Shown: positions 7,761 through 16,819 of the stretch, piece after piece | Position numbering within the stretch: the stretch's first letter is position 1 | How the letters are laid out: every line of letters starts with the position of its first letter | Assembly (NCBI RefSeq): GCF_017316185.1 | Contig: NZ_JAFLVX010000016.1 | Location: 1 to 64,000, forward strand | From: Candidatus Vagococcus giribetii | Lineage (GTDB): Bacteria > Bacillota > Bacilli > Lactobacillales > Vagococcaceae | Direction of reading: 5' to 3' | Length of the DNA: 64,000 nt | Notes under the pieces: model-generated | What the model saw: only the letters and a program-made list of their open reading frames with translations | Told to the model about the DNA's origin: nothing | Databases searched by the model: none | Made by a program: the position numbers and the translations under genes

Positions 7761-9083
7761 CTAGTCATTTAGAGGGATATCAATGGTTAATTTATCCGAA
7801 TCAAACCGGATAATCGAATCCGCATAATCTAATAAACCTGGCGAATACTCTTTAAGTAATTGATAACCCTCTTCCTTTTTCAAACTTTCCTCTTCTGCTA
7901 AACTTTTAGGTGTATTACCTGTAAAGTAGCGCCAATTCATCTCTCCTACAAAATAAGCAATAGGATCTAAGATTGACTCATCATAAATACCGCTTTCAAT
8001 GAGTTGTCCGTAAGCCATTTTTTGACCATCTTCAACAAAAAGTTTTTTAGTATAAGCTTGATAGTTCAGAAGATTATCATCAATCAATCCATTGTTCTTA
8101 GCCCACTCATCTACATTAAGAGATTTCTTTTTGTAAGAAATGTTCTCTGGAGAAATCCTTATTTCACCATACGATTGTTCTGTGATACTAAAAGAAGAAG
8201 ATACCACTTCTACTAACCCACTTGGCTCAGATTTTTTAATACCTTGAGCATGAGTGTGTCCAGAAAACACCAAAGGGACAGAATAATTAGTTAATAATGT
8301 CTCCAACTCCTGACTATTTTCTAAAACAAAGCCTTCATATATGAGGGGATTGTGTTGAAGTAAATTATGGTGCATAAAAACAAGAGTCTCTTTCCCCTCT
8401 TTTTTGGCTTTGTCTAAGTGTGTTGTCATCCAAGCTAGGGTTTCTTCTTTTAGACGTCCCTTCGTTTGAGGATTCGTTGTTCCATTGGCTTTTCCGTAAA
8501 TAGCCGTATCTAGTAATAAAAATTGCGTGTTATCTGACGCGTCAATCAGATAACTAAGTGAATGGGGATCTCTATCCTTAGCATTTTGATAACTCATATC
8601 AAACAGCCGTTCAAAGTCTTTTGGACTAATCTGCTCTGTCTTATAGGCCTTATCTCCTTGAAAAGACCTTGCCCAACCATCATTAATATCATGATTGCCA
8701 GGAATAACCCAACATTCAATACCGTTCTCCTCTAATGGTTTGAGAAGTTTAGCTAACTCTTCAGCACTTTTTCTCTCTCCATTTAAGGTAATATCTCCAG
8801 TCATAATAATCCCTTTAGGCTGCTTTTGGATTGCTGCATCTACTAAAGCTTTTAAGCTTTCCTTTTGATAGAGGAGCTCTTTTCCCGCAGCAGTGGTTTG
8901 AATTCGTTGAAATTCTGATCCCTCATCATACAAACTTTTATCAATATAATGATTATCTGATAACACCCAATAAGTTGCCTCTTTAGTCATTTTAGTTTCT
9001 TTTTCCTTAAATAAGAAACCACCAAGACTTAATACAATGAGTAAACTTCCGATTAATAAACTCACATACCATCTCTTTTTCAC
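7761..9083 (-). CDS. Membrane-anchored metallophosphoesterase
   Basis: This 440-residue protein has an N-terminal membrane anchor/signal (about 6-24) and an extracellular calcineurin-like phosphoesterase domain. All metal-ligand motifs are present: SDNH (Asp43/His45), TGD (Asp97), GNHD (130-133), MHH (about 237-239) and GHTH (275-278). A C-terminal helical extension follows. It resembles Listeria Lmo2642-type enzymes annotated as cyclic-nucleotide phosphodiesterases; the true substrate is not shown here. I choose the GTG at 9083 (AAGGAG 9 nt upstream) over an in-frame TTG at 9092 that lies too close to the RBS. Confidence 0.8.
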   Translation of the reverse strand: MKKRWYVSLLIGSLLIVLSLGGFLFKEKETKMTKEATYWVLSDNHYIDKSLYDEGSEFQRIQTTAAGKELLYQKESLKALVDAAIQKQPKGIIMTGDITLNGERKSAEELAKLLKPLEENGIECWVIPGNHDINDGWARSFQGDKAYKTEQISPKDFERLFDMSYQNAKDRDPHSLSYLIDASDNTQFLLLDTAIYGKANGTTNPQTKGRLKEETLAWMTTHLDKAKKEGKETLVFMHHNLLQHNPLIYEGFVLENSQELETLLTNYSVPLVFSGHTHAQGIKKSEPSGLVEVVSSSFSITEQSYGEIRISPENISYKKKSLNVDEWAKNNGLIDDNLLNYQAYTKKLFVEDGQKMAYGQLIESGIYDESILDPIAYFVGEMNWRYFTGNTPKSLAEEESLKKEEGYQLLKEYSPGLLDYADSIIRFDSDKLTIDIPLND

Positions 9084-9143
9084 GTGTCTCAACTCCTTAT
9101 CACTTACTAGTATACCTAATAACTAGACACAAGTAAGGCATAA

Positions 9144-9174
9144 AAAAAGGTAGAGCTTAATTGCTCTACCTTTT
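9144..9174 (-). terminator. pnp terminator
   Basis: The stem GGTAGAGC / GCTCTACC is followed on the minus strand by a seven-T run, immediately after the pnp stop codon. Confidence 0.85.
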
Positions 9175-9176
9175 AC

Positions 9177-11309
9177 TTATTTTTCTTCTGTTTTTTCTTC
9201 TTTTGGTTTTTCAATCATTGCTTTACGAGACGCATTCACACGACCTTGTTTGTCAATTTCAGTTACTTTAACTAAAATCTCGTCACCCATTTTAAGTACG
9301 TCTTCTACTTTAGCAACTCTTTCATGAGCTAATTGAGAAATGTGAACCAAGGCATCTTTGTTACCAAATAAGTTAACAAAGGCACCAAATTTTTCAATAC
9401 GAACTACTTTAGCTAAGTAAACTTCATTTAGTTTTACTTCTCTAACTAATTCTTTAATGATTTCAATAGCTCGATTGATTTTCTCTTGATCTGAATGAGC
9501 AATACTTACATTACCTTCTTGATCAATATCAATTTTAACTTCAGTTTCTTCGATAATTTTATTGATGGTTTCGCCACCTTTACCGATCACTGTTTTGATT
9601 TTATCTGGATTGATTTGAATCATTTCAATCTTAGGAGCGTATTTGCTTAACTCTTTGTTTGGCTCAGCAATTGTTGCTGTTAAGTTAGCTAAGATTTCCA
9701 TACGAGCTTTTTTAGCTTGAGCTAATGCTTCGGTTAGGATTTGTTCCGTGATTCCTTCAATTTTAATATCCATTTGTAGAGCTGTAATACCTGCTTCAGT
9801 ACCTGCTACTTTAAAGTCCATATCACCTAAATGGTCTTCCATTCCTTGGATATCAGTTAGGATAGTGTAGTTATTATCATCCATAACAAGACCCATAGCA
9901 ATACCAGCAACAGGTGCTTTAATTGGCACACCAGCATGCATTAAAGCTAATGTTCCACCACAAATACTTGCTTGAGAAGATGAACCATTTGATTCTAGCA
10001 CTTCTGATACTAAACGAATCATGTACGGGAAATCTGCTTCGTCAGGAATAACTTGAGCTAAAGCTCTTTCTCCTAATGCCCCATGCCCAATCTCACGACG
10101 ACCTGGTCCACGACTTGGTCCAGTTGAGCCTACTGAGAATTGAGGGAAGTTGTAATGATGGATAAATCTCTTGCTTTCTTCAACTCCTAAACCATCAATA
10201 ATTTGATGTTCTCCTAAAGGAGCTAAGGTACAAGTTGTTAAAGCTTGAGTTTGTCCACGTGTGAAAAGACCAGAACCATGAACGCGTGGTAAGATACCCA
10301 CTTCTGATGCAAGAGGTCTGATTTCATCAATTTTACGACCATCTGGACGTACTTTATCAATGGTAATCAAACGACGTACTTCATTTTTTTCCATGTCTTC
10401 TAAAATTTGACGGATTTCTTTCATCCATTTAGCTAATTCAGCATCTTCTGCGAATTTTTCTTCGTAAAGCTCAATAATTTCAGCTTTTAACGCATCAATG
10501 TTATCTTCACGAGCTAATTTTTCTTCTGTTTGAATCGCTTCAACCATACGACCTTTGTAAGCATCATTAATTTCTTTTTCTAAATCAGCATCTACTTGTA
10601 ATAAAGTAATTGCCATTTTTTCTTTGCCAATTTCATTGGCAATCTCTTCTTGGAAAGCAACTAAACGTTTGATTTCAGCATGACCGAATAAAAGCGCACC
10701 TAACATATCTTCTTCAGATACTTCTTTAGCACCACTTTCTACCATGTTAATGGCATCTTTTGTACCAGCTACTGTTAAATGAATATCTGATAATTCTTGT
10801 TGTTCGACTGTTGGGTTAATGATGTACTCACCATTGACACGACCTACATCAACACCTGCGATTGGTCCGTTAAAAGGAATATCTGATACACATAAAGCAA
10901 GAGAAGAACCTAGCATAGCAGCCATTTCTGGTTGACAGTCTTGTTCCACACTCATAACAACGTTAGTGATTTGAACTTCATTTCTAAAGCCTTCAGCAAA
11001 CATTGGACGAATAGGACGGTCGATTAAACGAGCTGTTAATGTCGCATTTTCACTTGGACGAGCTTCACGTTTAATGAATCCACCTGGTACTTTACCTACT
11101 GCGTACATTTTTTCATCGTAGTTAACTGTTAATGGGAAGAAATCCACATCTTTTGCTTGTTTTGATGCTACTGCTGCTGATAAGACAACTGTGTCGCCGT
11201 ATCTTACTAAAACTGCACCATTTGCTTGTTTAGCTAATTGACCAATTTCCACTGATAAAGGACGTCCGCCCCACGTTGTTTCGAAAACTTTTTTTTCAGA
11301 ATTCAACAT
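9177..11309 (-). CDS. pnp: Polyribonucleotide nucleotidyltransferase (PNPase)
   Basis: This 710-residue 3'-5' phosphorolytic exoribonuclease has two RNase PH-like cores, an alpha-helical linker, the conserved [10 protein letters not shown] segment near residue 490, a KH domain (about 555-615, VIGKGG) and a C-terminal S1 domain (about 620-690). It degrades mRNA and contributes to RNA quality control, often in the degradosome with RNase Y or helicase. The C-terminal tail is rich in Lys/Glu. It lies downstream of rpsO, as in most bacteria, but with a terminator and its own promoter between. Confidence 0.97.
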   Translation of the reverse strand: MLNSEKKVFETTWGGRPLSVEIGQLAKQANGAVLVRYGDTVVLSAAVASKQAKDVDFFPLTVNYDEKMYAVGKVPGGFIKREARPSENATLTARLIDRPIRPMFAEGFRNEVQITNVVMSVEQDCQPEMAAMLGSSLALCVSDIPFNGPIAGVDVGRVNGEYIINPTVEQQELSDIHLTVAGTKDAINMVESGAKEVSEEDMLGALLFGHAEIKRLVAFQEEIANEIGKEKMAITLLQVDADLEKEINDAYKGRMVEAIQTEEKLAREDNIDALKAEIIELYEEKFAEDAELAKWMKEIRQILEDMEKNEVRRLITIDKVRPDGRKIDEIRPLASEVGILPRVHGSGLFTRGQTQALTTCTLAPLGEHQIIDGLGVEESKRFIHHYNFPQFSVGSTGPSRGPGRREIGHGALGERALAQVIPDEADFPYMIRLVSEVLESNGSSSQASICGGTLALMHAGVPIKAPVAGIAMGLVMDDNNYTILTDIQGMEDHLGDMDFKVAGTEAGITALQMDIKIEGITEQILTEALAQAKKARMEILANLTATIAEPNKELSKYAPKIEMIQINPDKIKTVIGKGGETINKIIEETEVKIDIDQEGNVSIAHSDQEKINRAIEIIKELVREVKLNEVYLAKVVRIEKFGAFVNLFGNKDALVHISQLAHERVAKVEDVLKMGDEILVKVTEIDKQGRVNASRKAMIEKPKEEKTEEK

Positions 11310-11336
11310 TTTTTATTATCTCCTTATGTCACACAT

Positions 11337-11364
11337 ATGATAAGTTCTACTAGACAAACGTCAA
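11337..11364 (-). promoter_or_regulatory. pnp promoter
   Basis: TTGACG (11359-11364) and TATCAT (11337-11342) are spaced 16 bp on the minus strand, upstream of the AAGGAG RBS of pnp. Confidence 0.6.
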
Positions 11365-11430
11365 GATTCCTATGAAATCCTCACATTTGCATAGTAGTGT
11401 CCCTTTCACTAGTGTTTTATTTTTTTAAAA

Positions 11431-11465
11431 GAAAAGCGAGATCCAAAACTAGACCTCACTTCTCT
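11431..11465 (-). terminator. rpsO terminator
   Basis: A 13-bp imperfect stem (with G-U pairs) around AGTGAGGTC / GGATCTCGCT is followed by a TTTTCTTTT tract on the minus strand, just after the rpsO stop. Confidence 0.75.
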
Positions 11466-11479
11466 TAATTGTTCAAAAA

Positions 11480-11749
11480 TTAACGACGTAAACCTAAGCT
11501 CTTAATTAACTCACGGTAACGTGCAACATCATTTTTACGTAGGTATGCTAAAAGGTTACGACGGTGTCCAACTTTTTTCATTAATCCACGGTATGAATGA
11601 TGATCTTTTTTGTGTACTTGTGCATGTTCGTTAAGTGCATTGATCTCAGCTGTTAAAACTGCGATTTGTACTTCTGGAGAACCAGTATCTCCTTCATGAC
11701 GAGCGTACTCATTGATGATTTCGTTCTTGCGTTCTTTTGTAATTGCCAT
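11480..11749 (-). CDS. rpsO: 30S ribosomal protein S15
   Basis: This 89-residue protein begins [11 protein letters not shown] and contains the S15 core with the [22 protein letters not shown] segment that binds 16S helices 20-22. The family length is 89. I take the ATG at 11749: GAGGTG lies 6 nt upstream. An in-frame GTG nine bases earlier is itself part of that Shine-Dalgarno sequence. S15 commonly represses its own mRNA; a leader hairpin is present. Confidence 0.97.
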   Translation of the reverse strand: MAITKERKNEIINEYARHEGDTGSPEVQIAVLTAEINALNEHAQVHKKDHHSYRGLMKKVGHRRNLLAYLRKNDVARYRELIKSLGLRR

Positions 11750-11811
11750 TTTCTTCACCTCTTCTAATTTTTCCCTACAACTGAGTAATTCGTTGGTGAT
11801 TCGAATAACCT

Positions 11812-11877
11812 AGAAATAGGTACGTGTGTGTATTTATCACACAATGGTACTTTACATGATTTCTACATTAAAAGCAA
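11812..11877 (-). promoter_or_regulatory. rpsO promoter and leader hairpin
   Basis: TTGCTT (11872-11877) and TAAAGT (11849-11854) are spaced 17 bp on the minus strand. The RNA would begin almost at once with a hairpin whose arms are GTAC..TGTGTG and CACACA..GTAC. Autoregulation by S15 is plausible but not shown. Confidence 0.55.
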
Positions 11878-12006
11878 GGTTTTTCAGTTGTAAATAATAC
11901 TTTTATCAAATATATTCCTTTATTTTTGAGGGAACAAATATTACAATGTTTACAGATAAATGTGATAGAATAAATTGAATAGACATTAGAAAGGAAGTAA
12001 CTATTG

Positions 12007-12570
12007 ATGATAACAATGGAAGACATCGTTCGTGAAGGACATCCTGTGCTTCGTGAAGTGGCAAAAGAAGTCGCATTTCCTTTATCGCAAGAAGATATTG
12101 AACTAGGAGAAAAAATGACCGAGTTCTTAAAAAATAGCCAAGACCCTGTTTTATCTGAAAAATACGGTTTAAGAGGAGGCGTTGGTTTAGCTGCTCCCCA
12201 GTTAGCTATTTCTAAAAGAATTATCGCCATCGAAATTCCTAGTATGGATGAAGACAGTGAAGAACCATTTTTAAGTACTGTGATGTACAACCCTAAGGTA
12301 TTAAGTCACTCTGTTCAACGCGCTGCTATTGAAGAAGGTGAAGGCTGTTTATCAGTTGATCGTCATGTGCCTGGACTTGTGATAAGAAATGCTAAAATTT
12401 CTATTTCTTACCAAACAGCTGAAGGGGAAACTAAAAAAATCCGCTTGAGAAATTACCCTGCCATTGTGGTTCAACATGAGATTGATCATATTAATGGCGT
12501 GATGTTCTACGATCATATTGATCAAGAACGTCCAAACTACGCACCTGATGATGTTGTATTATTAGGCTAA
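12007..12570 (+). CDS. def: Peptide deformylase (type 2)
   Basis: This 187-residue metalloenzyme removes the N-formyl group from nascent proteins. The three motifs are intact: GVGLAAPQ (58-65), EGCLS (112-116, metal ligand Cys114) and QHEIDH (His157, Glu158, His161). The insertion before motif 2 and the length are typical of Gram-positive type 2 enzymes. The ATG at 12007 fits the AAGGAAG RBS; a TTG one codon earlier is less likely. It is transcribed alone. Confidence 0.95.
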   Translation: MITMEDIVREGHPVLREVAKEVAFPLSQEDIELGEKMTEFLKNSQDPVLSEKYGLRGGVGLAAPQLAISKRIIAIEIPSMDEDSEEPFLSTVMYNPKVLSHSVQRAAIEEGEGCLSVDRHVPGLVIRNAKISISYQTAEGETKKIRLRNYPAIVVQHEIDHINGVMFYDHIDQERPNYAPDDVVLLG

Positions 12571-12574
12571 CTAA

Positions 12575-12617
12575 AAATGCTAAAGGACAATCATGAAATT
12601 GTTCTTTAGCATTTTTT
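12575..12617. terminator. Bidirectional terminator between def and the HAD gene
   Basis: The stem AAATGCTAAAG / CTTTAGCATTT with inner ACAAT/ATTGT has T-runs in both directions and lies between convergent genes. Confidence 0.85.
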
Positions 12618-12622
12618 CTTTT

Positions 12623-13399
12623 TTATAGTAAACCGTACTCGCGTAATCCGTGACAGATACCACCATCATTGTTAGATAAGGTTACAAAATCACCTAACTC
12701 TTTTAGTGATGGTTGAGCGTTTGCCATTACCACACCCGCACCAGCATATTGAATCATTTCTACGTCGTTATTTCCGTCTCCAAAAGCAATAATATCCTCT
12801 TGTTTAAAACCATATGTTTCAGCAATTATCTTTAAGGTCTCTGCTTTTGAACCATTTTTTGGTAACACATCAATTCCATATTCATGCCATCTCACAAAAC
12901 GAAACTCTGGAAATTGACCTTCGTATACAGACATTTTTTCTTCACCTAACAAAGCCACAACTTGATAAACAGGTTCCTTTTGATAGAAGTCACGCTCAAT
13001 AGCAGGCAGTGACTCACCAAAGCTTTCCATAGCTAGCTTTGTCTCAGGTTGAAAATCTTCATTTCTTAATTTGGTCTCTAGTAAGCCATTAAAGACTAAA
13101 TCAATCGTCTCTTCATCACTGATTCTAACTAATTTTTCTAAAGCTTTAGGATCTAATTCATTTCCGTAAACTTGCTTCCCATCAACAAAAGCAACTGCGC
13201 CATTACTTAAAACAGCATGCTCAATCCCTGCTTCATCTAACACTTCTTTAGCAAGAGGTAAACTTCTTCCTGTAGCACACATCACCATGTGACCTGCTTC
13301 TTGCAACTGTTTAATCGCTTCTATTGTATCAGGCAATACCTCATGCGTATCCGTTACTAAGGTACCATCAATATCAAAAACAACTAGTTTTCTTGTCAT
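12623..13399 (-). CDS. Cof-type HAD-IIB sugar-phosphate phosphatase
   Basis: This 258-residue protein has the HAD motifs: FDIDGTL with nucleophile Asp9 and general acid Asp11, the ATGR motif II, the lysine around LPKNGSKAE, and GDGNNDVEM with the Mg aspartates. The C2B cap identifies the Cof/YidA subfamily. Substrate is not predictable from sequence; relatives dephosphorylate sugar phosphates, PLP or flavin precursors. It is a single gene with RBS AGGGGG. Confidence 0.88.
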   Translation of the reverse strand: MTRKLVVFDIDGTLVTDTHEVLPDTIEAIKQLQEAGHMVMCATGRSLPLAKEVLDEAGIEHAVLSNGAVAFVDGKQVYGNELDPKALEKLVRISDEETIDLVFNGLLETKLRNEDFQPETKLAMESFGESLPAIERDFYQKEPVYQVVALLGEEKMSVYEGQFPEFRFVRWHEYGIDVLPKNGSKAETLKIIAETYGFKQEDIIAFGDGNNDVEMIQYAGAGVVMANAQPSLKELGDFVTLSNNDGGICHGLREYGLL

Positions 13400-13442
13400 T
13401 CATACTTCCCCCTCAATTTTACTAATCTGAGTATAACAAAAA

Positions 13443-13473
13443 ACAAGAAGAGGCAAAAGGCATCCTCTTCTTG
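13443..13473 (-). terminator. Terminator of the formate/nitrite transporter gene
   Basis: The stem AAGAAGAGG / CCTCTTCTT is followed on the minus strand by TGTTTTTTG. Confidence 0.75.
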
Positions 13474-13494
13474 TCTGCTTGATTCTATTTATTA

Positions 13495-14286
13495 TTAATC
13501 AATGTATTTTAAGCTTTCATCGTTGTTAAGCCATGCATAAGTCAGACCAATAACAATTCCTCCACCAATAAAGTTTCCAATGAAGGTTAAGATTAAGTTT
13601 AGTGACACCGCTCCAACTGTCATTCCTGCAACAGCTCCACCTGATGTGAAAAATGCTAGTGGGAAGTAAATGAAGTTGGCGATAACGTGCTCGAATCCTA
13701 AGAAAGTAAAAATAAAAATCACACATAAAATTGAAATAAAACGCGCTGTATCATCTTTTGCTTTCATAGACATTAATACAGCTAAGTTAACAATCACATT
13801 GGCAAAAATACCTTCAACAACTGTTTGAATCATGCCTTTGTCAAATTTTCCTTCTACAATGTGGACTAAAAAATTGTCCGCAGGTAATCCCTTAAACGCC
13901 CCTGTCAAAGATAGTAAAAAGGCAACCACAAGTGCTCCAATCAAGTTAAACAACACACAAACCATTAATATTTTCATGGCTTTTGAGAATGGTAATTTTT
14001 TACGATAAGTCGCAACGGACATATACATCATATTTGATGTACCTAATTCTGCATTTAAAAAAATAATAAGGGCTAAACCTAAACCAAAGGCAAAAGCATA
14101 TAAAGCTTTTCCTACACTTCCATCAAATTTCAATCCTAAACCTAAAGCGATCGCTGAACCTAAACTTAAGTAAAGTGTAGCTAGTACCGACCTCATGGCA
14201 TATTTTGAAAACTGTTTATCAATTAATTCATTCTTTTTGGCAATTGCTCCGTCAATCTTTGTCATTAATTCTGAATGCTGTTCCAT
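13495..14286 (-). CDS. Formate/nitrite transporter (FNT) family channel
   Basis: This 263-residue protein has six membrane helices. It carries the FNT signatures LNAELGTSNMMYM (omega-loop region) and GFEHVIANF, whose histidine gates the pore in FocA. It forms pentamers moving formate, nitrite or related small anions. With no nitrite reductase nearby, formate from mixed-acid fermentation is the likely substrate. Upstream, TTCAGG-N17-TATACT is a plausible promoter; a TTGTGATAAA stretch in the spacer resembles only a half Rex site. Confidence 0.85.
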   Translation of the reverse strand: MEQHSELMTKIDGAIAKKNELIDKQFSKYAMRSVLATLYLSLGSAIALGLGLKFDGSVGKALYAFAFGLGLALIIFLNAELGTSNMMYMSVATYRKKLPFSKAMKILMVCVLFNLIGALVVAFLLSLTGAFKGLPADNFLVHIVEGKFDKGMIQTVVEGIFANVIVNLAVLMSMKAKDDTARFISILCVIFIFTFLGFEHVIANFIYFPLAFFTSGGAVAGMTVGAVSLNLILTFIGNFIGGGIVIGLTYAWLNNDESLKYID

Positions 14287-14428
14287 CTCTTTTCAAATCC
14301 CTTTCTCACAGTAACTCGTTTTAAATTTTTTTCTTAGTATAATTTATCACAAATAACTCCTGAATTATATCTCAAAAAAGGAAAAAAACCGTCAAAAATA
14401 ATAAATTTTTATTATCTTGTTTTTTTGA

Positions 14429-14458
14429 TTGACCAATCAAGTCTCTTCATTGTATAAT
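14429..14458 (+). promoter_or_regulatory. rpsD promoter
   Basis: TTGACC (14429-14434) and TATAAT (14453-14458) are separated by 18 bp, giving a leader of about 180 nt before rpsD. Confidence 0.8.
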
Positions 14459-14503
14459 ATAATTTGTGTAAAATAATGCAGCTAAAAAATAAACAGCTCG
14501 TCA

Positions 14504-14577
14504 TTAGTTTGTTTGCCTATTGATAGGTTCAATTGAGTAGCCACGGCTGCAAGGGTGAAGATTGAAAAATAAACTAA
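14504..14577 (+). ncRNA. Structured rpsD mRNA leader (probable S4 autoregulatory element)
   Basis: A closing stem TTAGTTT/AAACTAA (14504-14510 with 14571-14577) encloses a CCTA/TAGG hairpin (about 14516-14527) and a second arm TTCAAT/ATTGAA (14528-14533 with 14561-14566). Firmicute rpsD genes are known to carry leaders recognised by S4. The fold here is my own pairing, not a covariance-model hit. Confidence 0.6.
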
Positions 14578-14645
14578 GCGAATGTTAATATTTTTAAGAA
14601 ATTATTTTACTCCAAAACAAAAGAAATTTATTGGAGGAATTATTC

Positions 14646-15257
14646 ATGTCACGTTATACTGGACCAAGTTGGAAATTATCAAGACGTTTAGGCGTTTCAT
14701 TATCAGGAACTGGTAAAGAATTAGCTCGTCGTCCTTACGCACCAGGTCAACACGGACCTAACCAAAGAAGAAACAAATCTGAGTACGGCTTACAATTAGC
14801 TGAAAAACAAAAATTACGTCATACTTACGGATTAACAGAACGTCAATTCCGTAACCTATTCATGGCTGCTGGTCAAATCAAAGAAGGTAAACACGGTGTT
14901 AACTTCATGATCTTACTAGAGCAACGTTTAGATAACGTAGTTTACCGTCTAGGTTTAGCTACTACTCGTCGTCAAGCTCGTCAATTTGTAAACCACGGTC
15001 ATATCTTAGTTGACGGAAAACGCGTTGATATTCCATCATACCGCGTTGAACCAGGACAAGTTATCTCTGTTCGTGAAAAATCTAAAGAAGTTGCTTTCAT
15101 CAAAGAAGCTGTTGAGTCTACATTAGGCCGCCCAGCATTCGTAAGCTTTGATGCTGACGCTTTATCAGGTAGCTTAACTCGTTTACCTGAACGTGAAGAG
15201 TTATCACAAGATATCGATGAGTCATACGTAGTAGAATTCTACAACAAATTACTTTAA
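14646..15257 (+). CDS. rpsD: 30S ribosomal protein S4
   Basis: This 203-residue primary 16S-binding assembly protein begins [16 protein letters not shown], with the S4 N-terminal domain and an S4 RNA-binding domain (about 90-155, LDNVVYRLG..). It belongs to the cysteine-free, zinc-independent S4 type. The ATG at 14646 follows TTGGAGG by 9 nt; an upstream TTG in frame lies within that RBS. It is monocistronic, with a structured leader and a strong terminator. Codon use is biased, as expected for a highly expressed gene. Confidence 0.97.
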   Translation: MSRYTGPSWKLSRRLGVSLSGTGKELARRPYAPGQHGPNQRRNKSEYGLQLAEKQKLRHTYGLTERQFRNLFMAAGQIKEGKHGVNFMILLEQRLDNVVYRLGLATTRRQARQFVNHGHILVDGKRVDIPSYRVEPGQVISVREKSKEVAFIKEAVESTLGRPAFVSFDADALSGSLTRLPEREELSQDIDESYVVEFYNKLL

Positions 15258-15265
15258 GATTATTC

Positions 15266-15301
15266 AAAAAACCAAAACTTATTTCAAGTTTTGGTTTTTT
15301 T
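15266..15301 (+). terminator. rpsD terminator
   Basis: The stem AAAACCAAAACTT / AAGTTTTGGTTTT is followed by a T-run. Confidence 0.88.
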
Positions 15302-15401
15302 CTTTGCTTTCATCTATTCTATAGAAGCAAACCACAAATTTTTCATACTCCTCATAGAATCAACTCAATAATTAGCTATTTCTTCATTTTTACTTTACCT
15401 T

Positions 15402-15430
15402 TTCTTAAACACTCTATTCTATAGTATATA
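15402..15430 (+). promoter_or_regulatory. Putative promoter of the tRNA-like gene
   Basis: TTCTTA (15402-15407) and TATATA (15425-15430) are 17 bp apart, placing transcription start a few bases before the tRNA-like acceptor strand. Confidence 0.45.
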
Positions 15431-15442
15431 TATACTTAATTA

Positions 15443-15524
15443 GTGGATGAACTTGGTGTTATACTCGTATAGCTGATTAGTTTTTCCTATATGTATGGTG
15501 TAGGTTCGACTCCTACCTTCCACG
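15443..15524 (+). tRNA. Degenerate tRNA or tRNA-like RNA with an enlarged anticodon-type loop
   Basis: A 7-bp acceptor stem (GTGGATG with CTTCCAC, one T-T mismatch) runs directly into a perfect T-arm (GTAGG-TTCGACT-CCTAC) with the canonical T-loop, ending in a G discriminator and no encoded CCA. A 5-bp stem TATAG/CTATA (15468-15472 with 15487-15491) occupies the anticodon-stem position but encloses 14 nt instead of 7; without seven of these the RNA would be a normal 75 nt. The D-stem is poor (2 of 4 pairs). If the first seven loop bases were used, the anticodon would read GAT. It has its own promoter and terminator. It could be a pseudogene or a functional tRNA-like RNA. Confidence 0.5.
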
Positions 15525-15531
15525 TAAAAAA

Positions 15532-15571
15532 GACGATAGCTAAGAATTAATATTCCTAGCTATCGCCTTTT
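15532..15571. terminator. Bidirectional terminator for the tRNA-like gene and the ABC operon
   Basis: The stem CGATAGCTA / TAGCTATCG with inner GAAT/ATTC has T-runs on both strands and lies between the tRNA-like locus and the stop of the convergent permease gene. Confidence 0.85.
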
Positions 15572-15574
15572 TAT

Positions 15575-16819
15575 TTATTTTGAAAATTTCATCGCATCTT
15601 TAAAGACATTCATCATACTCTTATCACTGTAAATCAAGACTGTTGATTTGTACGCTTTTGCTGATAGTCTAAGCAGTACAACAATACTAATGATTAAAAT
15701 ACCTAACGAAATAAGGACTTCCATATTGCTCACACTGTTATTAGCAATACGAATTGGCATACCAAAGGATGACAAGAATGGAACAAATGACATCACCTTA
15801 ATAATAATACTTTCTGGATTATTCATTCCAACAACAACACCACCGATAAAACCAATCATCGTTAAGTAAGTGATCGGTGCTGCAGCTTTTGCTGAGTCCT
15901 CTGCTTTACTAACTAGTGAGCCTAGGAAGGCTGCTAGGATAGTGTAGATTAACACACCAAACAATAAGTACAACAAATTGTAACCTAGTAATCCTTTTAA
16001 TAACTCACTTGCTGGTATTTCCTCAAAGAATGATTTAACAAAATCCATGTCTTTAACAAAGAAGTATCCTAGTAAACCTGTTACTAAATACACACCAACT
16101 TGGGTTAGAATCACAAGAGAGATACCAGTGATTTTACCGTAGAAGTGTTTTGAAGCCGTTGTACTAGAAAGAATAACTTCCATAATACGAGTTCCTTTTT
16201 CTGACGCCACTTCTTGAGCAGTAATTGACGAGTAAAGTAAGACAATAAAGTACATCATAAAAATAACTACCATACCAACAACCATCATGACTGGTTTATT
16301 ATCTTTTGTTTCTGTGATTTTACCATCTTTAACTTCAACTTGTTTTTCACTAAATTTAGCTGGTGACATTAATTTCCCTACCTCTTCTTGAGATAAGGAT
16401 AAACTAGCACTTGTTAGACCTAGTTGGATTTGACTTAGATTTTGTAGAATTTTTTGGCTATTTTCCATTCCTAACGTTTTTGTTCCAACATAATCTCCTG
16501 TTAAGGTACCGTCTGACACTTTAATCGTTAGATAACCTTCAATTTTTTCATCTTCTAAAGCTTTTTCAGCTTCCGCTTCTGTTTTGATATCCTTCACAAT
16601 ATCAAATTCTTTTTTATTTTGTTCTGTAAAGGCTGCTGATACTTCTGGCATATCACTAACTACAGCGATTTCATTTAGTTTGTTAAACTGAGAACCCACA
16701 TAACCACTACCTGCAGAAATCCCTAAAAATAAAAGAGGTGCTAATATCATCATCACAAAGCTGACAGACTTCACTTGTTTTTTATAGGTTTCTAATGCAA
16801 CTACCCAAAATTTATTCAT
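15575..16819 (-). CDS. ABC transporter permease, NatB/YhaP type
   Basis: This 414-residue ABC-2 family permease has an N-terminal helix (about 20-42), a large extracellular domain (about 45-175) and about five more helices (175-395). Its length and architecture match Bacillus YhaP and NatB, which with a 300-residue ATPase export sodium or unidentified compounds. Its start overlaps the ATPase gene by 8 nt. It is the last gene of the PadR-DUF2812-ATPase-permease operon, so it is likely induced by a compound sensed by PadR. Confidence 0.82.
   Translation of the reverse strand: MNKFWVVALETYKKQVKSVSFVMMILAPLLFLGISAGSGYVGSQFNKLNEIAVVSDMPEVSAAFTEQNKKEFDIVKDIKTEAEAEKALEDEKIEGYLTIKVSDGTLTGDYVGTKTLGMENSQKILQNLSQIQLGLTSASLSLSQEEVGKLMSPAKFSEKQVEVKDGKITETKDNKPVMMVVGMVVIFMMYFIVLLYSSITAQEVASEKGTRIMEVILSSTTASKHFYGKITGISLVILTQVGVYLVTGLLGYFFVKDMDFVKSFFEEIPASELLKGLLGYNLLYLLFGVLIYTILAAFLGSLVSKAEDSAKAAAPITYLTMIGFIGGVVVGMNNPESIIIKVMSFVPFLSSFGMPIRIANNSVSNMEVLISLGILIISIVVLLRLSAKAYKSTVLIYSDKSMMNVFKDAMKFSK

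Noticed and set aside
11868-12290. 140-codon minus-strand ORF over def
   Set aside because: A shadow of the strongly supported def gene, with low-complexity composition and no RBS.
14300-14400. Rex site at the formate/nitrite transporter promoter
   Set aside because: Only one TTGTGA half-site; the inverted partner is missing.
15314-15424. CTATTCTATAG repeated exactly 100 bp apart upstream of the tRNA-like gene
   Set aside because: Only 11 bp and AT-rich; the second copy overlaps the promoter region. No duplicated flank supports an insertion or att site.
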